Shown here one piece after another: positions 9,756-19,908 of a stretch of 64,000 nt of DNA. This DNA is from Diaporthe sp. PMI_573 (Eukaryota > Ascomycota > Sordariomycetes > Diaporthales > Diaporthaceae): contig JAJTUP010000028.1 of the NCBI GenBank assembly GCA_021399435.1, positions 806,001-870,000 on the forward strand. The letters are read 5' to 3'. Each line of letters opens with the position of its first letter. The first letter of the stretch is position 1. Both the position numbers and the translations under genes were made by a program. The notes below the pieces were generated by a model. The model did no database searches. It worked only from the letters and a program-made list of their open reading frames with translations, and was not told the DNA's origin.

Positions 9756-11816
9756 AACAATGCACAAGAATCCGGCAATTAGACCTTGTAACCGGATCTT
9801 GACTTCAGGCAGGGCAGATTACTCACCCGCTACAGGCTCAGAGGATATGGAGTTAGACTATCAAGCGACGTTCAAACGCGATTATGCCCCATCTTGCCTA
9901 TCCTCAAACTTGTTCCGGGAGGTTTTCTACCTGATAATTTGGTTCCCTGCCCACGACATATAAATGCTAAGGACTTTTCATTTCTTTTCCTTCTTTACCA
10001 CACAATGGCAGATGTTGCATCCTATACTTAAGCCTTCTGACAGACCTTCGGAGGTCCTATGCCCTACCAGGGAAGATTGAAAATTTATTTTAAGAATCCC
10101 AATTCTTAGTTTGCGTCAAAAGCTTGGTGAAAAGTAGAAGGACTGTATCTTAAAAATGATATTACGTTCCGAGCATATATAATAGTATAGACCATATGAT
10201 ACTTTTAAGTCTATGTTATCAAGTTTCCAACGAAAACTTTTATTTAAGCAAGTCCTTGTAAATGTCTAGATACCAATCTCGGAAGAAATGCGGCATACAG
10301 GGTGGTCATCAATTCAATCTGGGGCGTCGATTGAGTTTTAGCTGCCATTCCTCCAGTTCCTTGCTTGCTGATTACCTAGCTATAAGGGTATTCCCTGTTG
10401 TCAATGCTATAGCAGGCCCTGTAACACAAGTAGCGGCGGCTGCGGTACAAAACAAGAGGGACAAGAGTGAGGCCGACATTGTCATTTAGAATATTCGCGA
10501 AGATCCCTTCCTCGGAATGCGGGGAGATTGCGAGCTTATTATATATTGAATGTGCGATTCTTATTTTCAAATGCTAATCTATGGTATAAGGGTTCCTGAG
10601 ATGCGGGAAGCTGCATCAAGGTGAACCCAAAACTTAAAATTAGAAATCATGTGCCTCTCGGGATGAATGCATTTACAGAATCTCACGGTAAACACTTAAA
10701 TCCTTTTTTCAATTCCATAAATTCACTAAACATAGTATTGCACTGCACAATACAGTACAGAAATTGTCGTGATACTGAGGTACATCCGCACACCAGATGG
10801 GGTTGAAGTTGGAGGAACATACTCCCGGCAAAGACTCAAGAAATTTGTGAGGCACAATGGGATGGAACCGGAAGTACCTCTTCTATGGTCGGCGAACCCA
10901 CCCGAAACCGAATCCATGAAAGAGAAACTCCGCCACACACAATTGCGCGATATGTTTCCGAGTCCTTTTGTCTCTCCAGCCAGCGACACACCTCCTTCAC
11001 ACGCGTTCAAACATTAAAAGTACCGAATTCCAACAACCTTCACCATATCCCATCTTTCAGGGCTTGGTAGTACTTGTGGTGGTGCCAACATATTATGGAG
11101 CCTTGTCAGAAGTACGTTCCGATTGACAGCAAAGTACAGTCCTTTTACTATTAATGCAAGTAAAATACAGCAATAGCCTAGCTGCTCCCCTCTAACTTAT
11201 ATTTATAAGAATGATGAAAACTGTAGCTTGTTTTGCGTCGTTATAATATATGACATCCCTTGATTTAAAGAAAAGACGTTGATTTCTCAAACATAAGGCC
11301 CGCGACAAGCTGCGCGGCTCAATTATTCGAACACAATGTTAGACAACAACGTCATCACAAATACTACTAAAGCAAAGAAAGGCCATTTGTATGCTGATGG
11401 AGTCACAAAAATAAAGAAACCGGCCGTTCATCAATCCATGCAACTTAGATTGCGAAAATTGTTCCCAACGCCCTGCAAGCTTCTGGCTCTATATCCCGAC
11501 CATGCCAGGAAAGATCAGATGGACACCTCGCCCAAGAACTTCGCTCTCGCGAAGACAAATGAGCGGAACACATCGTTATATTCCGAATCGTGTCTAGCAC
11601 CCTTCCGATACCCGCGGAATGGAGGAGACAAGCAACTGCCTGCCTTGTGGGAGGCACTTTCTCAACGAGGAGTTAAGAAAACTTCACTAGAGGAGAATAA
11701 ACACCTTATGAACGGAGGCTGTTGAGAGGGAGAAGTGGTGGAATTTGAGCCTACCTTCCTTCTTGTCAAAGCTGTGTCCTACTGCACAGTAGCTTCCATC
11801 AGATTAGCCAATATTA
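9756..11816. other. AT-rich stretch, no supported gene
   Basis: About 2 kb of AT-rich DNA. A frame at 11336..11725 (129 codons, + strand) is the only sizeable one; it has no recognised domain and I do not call it. TACAGTA-type words occur near 10750 and 11131. Confidence 0.4.
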
Positions 11817-12725
11817 CTACGGACAATGTGCAACATTCTGAGTTCCCTTGCCCTCACCACATCCCGGTCTCCTCGTTATTGTGACTTCAGTCCCTAACAG
11901 ACTAGCATGCCCCGCCTCATTTAGGTCTCTGCAGCAGTGTTTTTTCTCGTTTACCCATACCAAGTCATGGCGTAGGGCAGTGCAGGGCGCAATCGCACCA
12001 TCTTGAGCGTTTTGTTGAGGGCCTGGGTCTGCTTGTAGCCCCGGAATTTGGCTATGGCTGTCTAAGACGAACTTATATACTTGGGCTGGAGACTGGGTGA
12101 TGCGAGAACTTTTCTCATCAGAAGATATCCTTTCTCCGCTTATTGGTTCATGGCTGCAGAATTCCTCGGAATGATGGCTCCAGGCGAAAAGAAGCAGATT
12201 TTTGCGGGTGCGACTGCTCAGAGCCTTGGTTCTTGACGTGATAGCACTCACTGAACGGTCATCAAGGCGTCTTGAATCGTGGATCTCCTGGCTGTTCAAG
12301 CCCTCTCTCCTGAGCTGAATCAGCGTTTCATCCTCCTCTGCCGACCACTGACCATATCTCTGGACGGTGACAACAGGGGTGAGGAACTCGAAATGCCGAA
12401 CTTGATAAGTAGAAGCGTCAAATAATTGAACCAGGAAATAGTGACTCTTCTCGCCTGCTAGTTCGACCTCAATAGGAATGACTCCCCAATGGGTGTGAAA
12501 ATGGAGCAAGCCATTTATACCATTGTTGTCCTCTAGGATTCGTGCCCATCCTGACCTAGTTGTCTCAGACTTTGAGGTCCAGAAATGTGTGAAGCCGTTC
12601 GTTTCAGTGAAAGTTACGTTGCGCACCGATCCGGATTTGTTTGATAGTAGTCGGTCCAGAGTAACATGAGCATTGGGTATACCTTGCCCAAAAGCATTAA
12701 TTACTCTACAGATGAGCGGCGCCAT
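11817..12725 (-). CDS. Protein with transthyretin-like N-terminus and Myb/SANT-like domain
   Basis: A single 302-residue frame. The N-terminal about 115 residues begin CRVINAFGQGIPNAHVTLD and continue with FTETNGFTHFW and HFHTHWGVIPIEVELAGEKS. This pattern (strand, G-x-P-x-A-x-V-x-L, then a T-x-x-x-G turn) recalls the transthyretin/5-hydroxyisourate hydrolase fold. At about 124-170 comes a Myb/SANT-like helix set, QWSAEEDETLIQLRREGLNS...DDRSVSAITSRTKAL, with the usual W, acidic ED and RS...R features. The C-terminal about 130 residues are Ser/His/Gln-rich with no domain. The Myb part suggests DNA or chromatin binding. The transthyretin-like call is a fold resemblance only, and no HIUase active-site motif is certain. 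The neighbouring upstream region is AT-rich. Confidence 0.55.
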   Translation of the reverse strand: MAPLICRVINAFGQGIPNAHVTLDRLLSNKSGSVRNVTFTETNGFTHFWTSKSETTRSGWARILEDNNGINGLLHFHTHWGVIPIEVELAGEKSHYFLVQLFDASTYQVRHFEFLTPVVTVQRYGQWSAEEDETLIQLRREGLNSQEIHDSRRLDDRSVSAITSRTKALSSRTRKNLLLFAWSHHSEEFCSHEPISGERISSDEKSSRITQSPAQVYKFVLDSHSQIPGLQADPGPQQNAQDGAIAPCTALRHDLVWVNEKKHCCRDLNEAGHASLLGTEVTITRRPGCGEGKGTQNVAHCP

Positions 12726-13599
12726 GTTAAGATGGAAGGAGAAGAAGAGCAGAAAATCAAAGATATTCTTTTATGTACTGTACTGTAATCTTTGGACTGA
12801 TTTCATGAGATTTCAAGTTGGTTAAATATTACCATCTCATATTATATGCCATGTACGCTATATTATTATATCCCTTGGTTTATTCAAAAGTCTGTGTTAT
12901 TAATTTGAAGGACTGTACTTTGTTAAATACCGCTGAAGCGGGAGACAATTGTTGTCTTGTTATTTTCTTTTCCGTGATTGCTAACGTGGAAGTACACCGT
13001 GAACTTTTAATGTGTGATAGGAATTCCGAAAGAGATGAACAAAAGGTACCTGTAAAGTACTGTATTGTACCTTACCTGTATTCAAAGACAGGCTTAATCC
13101 TTAAATTGCAATCTTATTTGAAGGACTTGGAGTCTTTCTCTTCTCCGATTTATATGGCAATACTTCCGCCTCTTGATGGCAACCAATTGGGCAAAACCAG
13201 CATCACAAGTTTTTATAATATAGTAAAGAACGTGATCTATTTATACATAGTCTATCTCTCACCGATGTAGGCGCAAGGAGACGGCACGGGAAACTTATGG
13301 GTTTGTCTAAGGGCAAGATTCGCACGGTTGTAAACGTGGATCTACATGAGATATACAAGGAATCAAGGGAAGACATTGGACGAAAGGTCATAAGGCCCAG
13401 CTGCGGCGATAGTGTCTTTAACAAGTCCCCTTTATTTACTCTCTTAGCACACAGCCGGCTCCCTAACTACTTGCGCCTAGATACTATTGCCAATCTCTTG
13501 CGCAAACATTTACGTTGCTTGGTCCCGGCAATAGCCGGCAGCCAGGAATAGACTATATTAGAGCCAGCGCCAGCTCAAATGTCTTTGTTAATTTCTATA
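12726..13599. other. AT-rich intergenic, no supported gene
   Basis: Promoter side of the Myb-like gene, then AT-rich DNA up to the TA insertion site of the Fot1/pogo element (TA at 13598-13599). Frames at 12818..13270 and 13297..13551 have no domain and AT-driven composition. Confidence 0.4.
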
Positions 13600-13728
13600 A
13601 CGTGGTTTATCACCCAGCCGGTCATATCACCCAGCCGGTCACTTTTACTAACTCCACCAACTTTCGTCGACCCTAGCACCCACCTAGGGCAAAGGAATCA
13701 ATAAAAGTTAGCACCAATTGGTGCCAAC
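13600..13728 (+). repeat. Left TIR of the Fot1/pogo element
   Basis: 129-bp inverted repeat with the doubled subunit ATCACCCAGCCGGTCA near its outer end, paired with 15796..15924. Confidence 0.9.
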
Positions 13729-13921
13729 TAGTCCCAATTACTTAATTTCAATTGATTTGGTCAATTTAGAGAGGTTGGCGTGACTGCAGTGCCAGTCTAA
13801 AGTGGCTGACTTTTGGTGGGAAAATCGGCTTCCCCACCAAAATGGAGCATTTCAGACATGCAGGATCAACCTCAATCTATACCATCCAGACCAACTAATT
13901 GGGCGGTCCGCCGCGGACCGC

Positions 13922-15604
13922 TTAGAAATGTACTATTATACACTCAGAATCTAACTGACTAGACTCTTCTATATCTTTCTGACAAGTTGTTGCATAATGC
14001 CCAGTCTTGCCGCAGTTGCCACATCGTCGTTTGCTCGGTCCGCCGCGGACCGCCTCCTCTACGCTACCACCGATTTCACCAGCTGGCCGCTTCCCCTTCT
14101 GTTTTTCCTCGATTATCGCCTGGGAATCCTCAATACTAAGTGCCCCTCCAAGCTGTACCCGACTTCTTTTAGCTCTCCGGCGCTTGGCAAGCCCAATATT
14201 AGCCTTCTCAAGGGTACGGACCCGATCATTCAAAAGAGTAATCTGATGCGCCATTGCTTGTGCACCCTTTGTAAACTTCTCAATTGCCTGGATAATTGGT
14301 GTAGGGGAGCTGCCCTGATGGGCTGAGATCTTGCCCTTGATAAAACTTGATTGCTGGACAGTCTGGTGGGCATTGGAGGGTGTTTGTGATTCCCATTTCG
14401 ATGGTGACACAGGGAGGGATTGTACTGGAGTTTGTAGGCGGACATCCAGCTTGGAAATGACAGAATCTGGGTTCCATGGAGAAATACCAGCCCCTCTGAA
14501 CCCAGCTTTCATGTTTTCTTCCGTAAAGACCTTGTCGTGGGCTGCCTTAAACGCAATGAAGAACTCGGACTTAGTGATGTGGTTGATCGAGGCCCGGATG
14601 AAGAGGTTGATCTCATCGCCATATGCACGCTTCAATAGCGAAAATAATGCAACGTCCAATGGCTGGAGCAGATGAGATGAATGCGGTGGCATGCTGATAG
14701 GGATAATGTTGTTCTCCTTGCAGTACTGCTCGAACTCCGCTGATACATGGCTTTCATGTCCATCCAGGATAAGCATCCGGTATTTGCCCTTGGTCCGCTT
14801 AACTGTATGCTTGTTGAAGTGCCGAATCCATTCTAGACCAGTCTCGTTATCTGTCCACCCATTTGGAGTAGGCTTGATCATCCAGCTTGGTGGGAAGCCA
14901 GACTCCGTTGTCCAGTTGGCGAGGTGGTAGGCGCCCTGGACGATCACGAACGGCGGGATACACCAGCCCTTCGCATTGATACATTCAATAGCTGTTGCCC
15001 ATTCCCGGTTTCCAGGTTGAATAGATTTAGCTTTTCCATGTCGATCAGAACGTGTAACAACCAATGTTGCAGTTATCACGCCCATCATGAAGCCAGTCTC
15101 GTCGAAGTTATACAGGTCGTCATCTGTGATCCCATACTTGGCCATCATGTTGCGGAGTAGCCGGAACCAGTTCCCAATGACCTCTGGATCTTCGCAGAGG
15201 GCCCTCTGGTAGTCATAAGGCCGATTAAACCTAGTCTTCAAGGTAGGTTGTGTATCCACAAAGCGTCGAGCCCAGTGCTTGCCCACAGGCTTGCCATCAC
15301 GCGATGCTAGTAAGAGGTTGGCCATATCTTCCACACCAGAAAGTCGTAGTGGGAATCCGCGGACATCTTGATCAATGATATATCGAATAAGCGTTTGCTC
15401 TTCGATTGGGTCAAGTTTATGGTCGTTGACGCGTAATTCTTCGCGACGTGGTCGGTTATTCATCCTGTCTAACAATGTACTGCGGGGGATGTTGAAGATC
15501 TGTGCAGCTTGACGTGCGCTTAAGGGTTTTTTTTTGTTTTTTTTAGAGTTCTCGATTGCCTGAACTGCTAGTTGGACTTTCTCTTCTTTAGAGTAGATTG
15601 GCAT
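13922..15604 (-). CDS. Fot1/pogo-type DDE transposase with zinc knuckle
   Basis: 560 residues. An N-terminal psq HTH (SARQAAQIFNIPRSTLLDR, about 29-47) is followed by a CENP-B-type HTH (about 62-125, with GKHWARRFV), then a DDE superfamily core. First Asp is in YNFDETGFMMG (about 165-175), second in MLILDGHESH (about 281-290), and the third acidic position lies after PPHSSHLLQPLDVALF (about 308-323). The tail has coiled-coil-like segments, then a CCHC zinc knuckle (CGNCGKTGHYATTC) near the C-terminus, as in several fungal pogo transposases. It acts in the nucleus on its own TIRs by cut-and-paste. No frameshift or stop is seen. The only CCHC-bearing intact transposase in the window. Confidence 0.93.
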   Translation of the reverse strand: MPIYSKEEKVQLAVQAIENSKKNKKKPLSARQAAQIFNIPRSTLLDRMNNRPRREELRVNDHKLDPIEEQTLIRYIIDQDVRGFPLRLSGVEDMANLLLASRDGKPVGKHWARRFVDTQPTLKTRFNRPYDYQRALCEDPEVIGNWFRLLRNMMAKYGITDDDLYNFDETGFMMGVITATLVVTRSDRHGKAKSIQPGNREWATAIECINAKGWCIPPFVIVQGAYHLANWTTESGFPPSWMIKPTPNGWTDNETGLEWIRHFNKHTVKRTKGKYRMLILDGHESHVSAEFEQYCKENNIIPISMPPHSSHLLQPLDVALFSLLKRAYGDEINLFIRASINHITKSEFFIAFKAAHDKVFTEENMKAGFRGAGISPWNPDSVISKLDVRLQTPVQSLPVSPSKWESQTPSNAHQTVQQSSFIKGKISAHQGSSPTPIIQAIEKFTKGAQAMAHQITLLNDRVRTLEKANIGLAKRRRAKRSRVQLGGALSIEDSQAIIEEKQKGKRPAGEIGGSVEEAVRGGPSKRRCGNCGKTGHYATTCQKDIEESSQLDSECIIVHF

Positions 15605-15795
15605 TGTGGTTGTTGATTTCTAGCGTGTTGAATATTTAAGTAGGTAGAGTGATGCGAGATTGACGCGAAAAATGGGGACGCGATCTGCACCAAAAACAAA
15701 CCTGCCCACCAAAACTTTAAGTTTTCAGACTGGCACTGCAACCCCACCACAACTCTAAATTGACTAACTTCATACAAAAAAAGGAATTTGAAGCA

Positions 15796-15924
15796 GTTGG
15801 CACCAATTGGTGCTAACTTTTATTGATTCCTTTGCCCTAGGTGGGTGCTAGGGTCGACGAAAGTCGGTGGAGTTAGTAAAAGTGACCGGCTGGGTGATAT
15901 GACCGGCTGGGTGATAAACCACGT
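15796..15924 (-). repeat. Right TIR of the Fot1/pogo element
   Basis: Inverted partner of 13600..13728, one mismatch seen (AACTTTC versus GACTTTC). Confidence 0.9.
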
Positions 15925-15926
15925 TA

Positions 15927-16071
15927 TCCAGTTCACAGAGTATCAACCACCATCTCTCTACGTCCTCTTAAGTTACACATAGACTAACCTGTTCTCTCAC
16001 AACTCCAAAACCCTGCAACACCAAACAAAAATGTAGTTCAGCATCCAGACCCTCCTGCAGTGCGCCGGCCT
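15927..16071 (+). pseudogene. 5' leader and signal-peptide start of a gene cut by a hAT insertion
   Basis: CT-rich and CAAC-rich leader DNA ends in ACAAAAATG at about 16031, a strong fungal start context. The frame is ATG TAG then FSIQTLLQCAGL, which looks like the start of a signal peptide whose second codon changed from CAG to TAG (a C-to-T change, as RIP would give). The hAT element begins 39 bp after the ATG, so the gene is doubly broken. Its downstream part may be the frame right of the element at 18184..18527, but no target duplication links the two sides. Confidence 0.4.
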
Positions 16072-16359
16072 CAGACTTGTCAACAAATAAATGAGTTCAA
16101 ATAAATTCAAATAAATCCAAATCAAATCAAATCAAATTAAGCTAAAACGAATTCAAATCAAATCAAATCGCAGGGGCCGGATTTATTTGGATATCTGAAT
16201 TCATTTAGATAATATGCTAGCCAATCACCGCGTGTAACCCGGGACAAGTTGACCCACTCTCGGCCAATACGCGTCGCGCCCATCGCGTGTGGAATTGCCT
16301 GAATTAGCCTCCGCTCGCGGCCCCGCTCCGGTCAGAATTGTATCCATCCTCTCGCTACA

Positions 16360-17330
16360 ATGGTTCATTCTAAGAGTACCGATATCTCAGCAGCGCTGAT
16401 TTCAACACCTCCTTCTATCGCCAACAGCGATCCCTATACGGCGGCCGGCTTCAATCGATCCGATGACAATAGAGAAGCGACAGAGGACACTTCTTCCTCG
16501 GCTGGTCACTCGGCGTACGAAGGCATCAATTGGAATCGCCTTCCAGGATATTTAGCCAGTAAGCTAAGTGAGATCATCCACGAATATGGCTTCGACGGTC
16601 GCGTGGGGTACTTTGTCACAGACAACGCAGAAAGTAACGACACATGTCTGGAAGAGCTCTCTATTGAGCTTGGCTTCAATAAGCAGCACCGCCGGCTTCG
16701 GTGCTGCGGACATATCATTAATCTCGTCGCCCGATCCATCCTATTTGGAACAGATGCCGAAGCCTTCGAGGAGGACTGCCAAGCCGACAAGGAGATACAA
16801 GACGAGATGAGGTTGTGGAGGGCGAAAGGGCCAATTGGCAAGCTGCATAACACTGTTCACTGGGTGCAGCGATCCGGCCAGCGCATCGAGAAGCTCCACA
16901 AGCTCCAGAGTATTGAGAACACGGCTTTAGGTCTAGAAGACAGAGCAACCTACGATGTGATCATGGATAAGGCAACCCGCTGGAACTCATCCGAGGCGAT
17001 GATGGAGCGAGGCTATCAACTTCGGAATCCTCTTGACTCCCTAGTCCAGGCGGAGGTCACGGAATGGGACCAGTATGTTGCCATGAGGACGGGGAAGGGG
17101 ACAAGGCCGATGCCGAAGAGGAGCCGAAAGAAGCCTGCAATTGTGGACGATAAGATGTCTAGTGAGGACTGGGCAGTGATTGCAGAGTACCTGGCCATAC
17201 TGAAGCCGCTAAAGATAGCCACGAAGCGTCTAGAAGGCAGACCTGAAGAGGGTATGGAAAGCCTGGTTTTAGCATTGATTCCTAATGACAGGACTATAGG
17301 GAAATACGGTGCAATCTGGGAAGTTCTACT
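16360..17330 (+). pseudogene. hAT family A transposase, N-terminal and core part
   Basis: The frame starts with a Ser/Thr-rich lead ending AYEGINWNRLPGYL. It then jumps to SEIIHEYGFDGRVGYFVTDN, skipping the BED finger and the first part of the RNase H-like core found in related transposases. It keeps DNAESNDTCLEEL, RLRCCGHIINLVARSILFG, IGKLHNTVHWVQ and TRWNSSEAMM, all hAT hallmarks. At 17331 family A sequence stops and the captured hAT 3' end begins. The frame runs on by chance to 17427 using the captured C-terminus (EACECLRAWYGKRQ). Not a functional transposase. Confidence 0.8.
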
Positions 17331-17628
17331 TATCATAGAGGCTTGTGAGTGTCTCCGGGCCTGGTATGGAAAGCGCCAGGTTGAGGATAGCAGTGATAGC
17401 GAGGATAGTGAGAATGACAACGATTAGATTGATATTAGATTGATAGCTAGTAGTAGAGCTAATACATTACCTCTCTTCTTTCTACAACATCATCTTCTTA
17501 GCAAGTCTTGGCAGTCTTGGCGGTATTGCTGGTCTTACCGGTAAGACCATACCGGTTATTATGTAAGCAGCTGGTATGGTATGGTTTGACCTCCATACCA
17601 TACCATACCGGACCATTCCGATCACTGG
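17331..17628 (+). repeat. Captured 3' end of the hAT found at 46102
   Basis: This segment matches the last part of the 46102..49170 element (from about 48894), including its transposase C-terminal codons and right TIR ending ATCACTGG. A 22-bp stretch (near 17459-17480) is absent from the 46102 copy. Only one end of that element is present, so it is not a simple nested insertion. Confidence 0.85.
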
Positions 17629-18126
17629 TCTCAATGGGCCGATCACCCCGATTGGTTAGAGAGGGGAAAGGCAGCCGTACGAGAGCTGTGGGAAGAGTAT
17701 CGAAAATCCCCCGTCGAGCAGGATACGATACCGGAACAACCGACTACTGCGAGAAAAACAACAGACCTGGACGATTTTATGGCGTCAGTTAGGAAGCTCA
17801 GCACTCAGTGTGCGCCTTCAGCTCCACCTACACGAGATGAGTACGCCGAGTGGTTGTCCACTTCTGACCCTGGCGATTGCCTGGTGGATAATCCGATCCA
17901 GTATTGGCTTCTTCGACGACGACAGTATCCGCGCTTGTCACGAATGGCAACTGACCTGTTTCCAATTCCCGCGATGTCTTCTGAGCCAGAACGGATATTC
18001 AGCCTTGCAGGGCAGATGGTCACGCCTCTCAGAAGACGGCTGCAAGCAGATATCGTTGGAGCAGCGCGATGCATCTCATCCTGGGAAAAAAGCGGGGCAA
18101 ATCAAATTCAGATCGAGTCTTTCTGA
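17629..18126 (+). pseudogene. hAT family A transposase, C-terminal part
   Basis: The family A frame resumes right after the captured TIR: SQWADHPDWLERGKAAVREL, then ARKTTDLDDFMASVRKL, and the hAT dimerisation region NPIQYWLLRRRQYPRLSRMA...AMSSEPERIFSLAGQMVTPL. The last motif is the classic SxxxERxFS of hAT C-termini. It stops at 18126, inside the right subterminal repeats. It belongs with 16360..17330 but about 100 residues between them are replaced. Confidence 0.78.
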
Positions 18127-18183
18127 ATCCAAATCAAATCCAACAAGCTAAATTCGATTTGAATTTATTTGTTGACAAGTCTG

Positions 18184-18527
18184 ATCACATCATGGTGACA
18201 CAAGCAGTTGTTGATGCCGATGAAGACGGCGACTTCATCGGCTGGTGGTCTGACTTTAGCGAAAACGCCCTGGAGCTGCAGCGGCTGGCCCTCTTGGAGC
18301 TCCAAGCCGCGTATTCGTCCCTGACGGACGTGCGATGCAAGCTCCTCCACGCGCAGGAGTTGGGCCATCTCCTCGACTACGCCAACACGTGCGAAATGAA
18401 CGGGCCCGACGGCGACAAAGAGGACTACTTCGAAAAGATGCAGGCATTGGTGGCGGACTGTCGCCATTTCAAGTGGGAGAGCGCACACAACTACTTGGAT
18501 TCGAAATTCGACAGTAAAAATTTATAA
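18184..18527 (+). pseudogene. Frame right of the hAT, C-terminal part of an unknown gene
   Basis: From the hAT edge an open frame encodes VVDADEDGDFIGWWSDFSEN, then a Leu-rich helical stretch (LELQRLALLELQAAY) and an acidic tail ending FDSKNL. Base composition is GC-rich and coding-like, unlike the element. No family recognised. It may be the 3' part of the signal-peptide gene interrupted at 16071, or an unrelated fragment. A run of 13 C follows near 18549. Confidence 0.35.
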
Positions 18528-18594
18528 CGTGCCCGCTGCAGATCCCGGCCCCCCCCCCCCTAATCCCGGCCACCCAAAGACAACATTAACCAAT

Positions 18595-18987
18595 TCATAA
18601 GCAAAGTGACGATGACCTATAAATTTTGATAATATCTTTTAGGGTTGAGGCTTGAGAGAAATGCGAATGTTCTTTGGATGATAAGAATTCTGTGAATATT
18701 GCGTCTAAGGCGGAAGCAATCTTTTCGATAATGGTTGTGTAGTGTTGAACCTCCAGGCGAAGTCTTTGATTTTCTTGGCGAGTCCTGGCAATTTCATCTT
18801 CCCTTTGATCTCGCTCTAGTTCAAGTATCCGTATGCGACTCAGAAGTCCTCCGTACAGCTCTTTAGGTATCGTGGGTCCCGTACTCAGCATCGGCCTATT
18901 ATGGAGGCGGGCTGGTGGTACAGGGCGTCTCTCGGGTACAAGTGGTATTGGGGGCAATGCCTTTTCACGAAATTCTCCGCCAGACAT
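18595..18987 (-). CDS. Small coiled-coil protein, unknown
   Basis: From the ATG at 18987 (MSGGEFREKALPPIPLVPE) a 130-residue frame has a Pro-rich N-terminus with a PPxP motif, then a heptad-like coiled coil (LSRIRILELERDQREDEIAR, continuing to about residue 90) and a C-terminal helix (ASALDAIFTEFLSS). No catalytic motif. Could be a scaffold-type fungal protein or a fragment. The codons upstream of 18987 in the same frame look like leader. Confidence 0.4.
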   Translation of the reverse strand: MSGGEFREKALPPIPLVPERRPVPPARLHNRPMLSTGPTIPKELYGGLLSRIRILELERDQREDEIARTRQENQRLRLEVQHYTTIIEKIASALDAIFTEFLSSKEHSHFSQASTLKDIIKIYRSSSLCL

Positions 18988-19908
18988 CTTGTTCACTGCG
19001 TAATATAAACTTTGAGACTGGAAAACGGTCAAAAGGCAAGCATACTGTCCTGCATCACGTACTTATTATATGGATTTATAGGCTTTAGATCCCCCTACAA
19101 CTCCAAGCCTCGTACATATTTTCTTAATCCTGAAATGAGGATATTTGAGTATTCGTGGTCTTTTAATCTTCCAGATACTCATTCACGTTTATAATCGCCG
19201 ATCGGGCCTCACCGGCAGTCGTGCTGGAAATCGCCGGCCGTTACACAGATCGAGCTTATTCTCAAGGTACTTTGACTTGAATGTGGGGATTGGAACCCGA
19301 ATTAAAATCATATTGTCAAGTCTTCGCCTCTATATGAAAAATCTCAAATAGGTCTGAATACCTTATTTCTACTTCATCGCACGGATTCTCAGCGTTGGGT
19401 CGCAATTTATTGTTGAAGGAGGAGATTTGGGGAAACCCGATTTCAGAATCGTAAAGGAGTCGCACTTCCGCCTTAAACTTACCGAAAAAATATTGTACAT
19501 ACAAGGACATTGCATGGCAAAGTAATAAATTTAATCTGAATTAAAAGTAAAGCTTTCACGCCTTGATTTTAGAATCAAACACTTTTGTACTCATTAGCAA
19601 TTCTTATTTGAGTAGCAGCTTCGAGCCCCAAGAAGACCTCGGGTCCCCGGTCCAAGCTCGCGGCCGTGACACCCATCGCCGAGGCCGTCGAGTGAGGGAG
19701 TCGCCTTACTCAAGAGCCCGGCTGCCTTGCTGACAGCCTCCTCCGTGGCGAAGGATGCGCCTGTACAACGTACGTATAAGCAACGCAACTATAACAGTCT
19801 AGTGTCTACACCCATAGATCAACGTTGCCTAGCCTGTAAAGGCATAGGGTTGAGGACGGCAGTGGTGATGTCGGGGCGGCTGATACTAGATGGTTATCCC
19901 AATACTAC
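18988..19908. other. Intergenic, no supported gene
   Basis: About 900 bp, AT-rich on the left and GC-richer around 19620-19750. No domain-bearing frame seen. Confidence 0.4.

Larger units (their letters stand above)
13600..15924 (-). mobile_element. Fot1/pogo (Tc1/mariner superfamily) DNA transposon, complete
   Basis: A 2,325-bp element bounded by 129-bp terminal inverted repeats that match at 128 of 129 positions by eye. It is flanked on both sides by TA (13598-13599 and 15925-15926), the target duplication expected for this superfamily. Each TIR begins ACGTGGTTTATCACCCAGCC and contains a doubled ATCACCCAGCCGGTCA unit. One uninterrupted transposase frame lies inside. Near-identical TIRs plus an open frame suggest a recent, possibly active insertion. 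Confidence 0.92.
16072..18183 (+). mobile_element. Chimeric, internally deleted hAT element (family A)
   Basis: Bounded by 21-bp TIRs (CAGACTTGTCAACAAATAAAT at the left, its inverse at the right). Subterminal DNA is full of CAAAT/AAATC repeats. Inside are pieces of a hAT transposase, but the BED zinc finger and part of the catalytic core are missing, and a 298-bp segment identical in layout to the 3' end of the hAT at 46102 replaces an internal part. No 8-bp target duplication is visible (left flank GCCGGCCT, right flank ATCACATC). A non-autonomous, rearranged element. Confidence 0.8.

Noticed and set aside
11336..11725. 129-codon frame
   Set aside because: No domain or signal peptide; neighbouring DNA is AT-rich and no splice context supports a gene.
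12818..13270. 150-codon frame in AT-rich DNA
   Set aside because: Composition follows base content (Tyr/Leu/Ile/Val), no domain, no homologous pattern.
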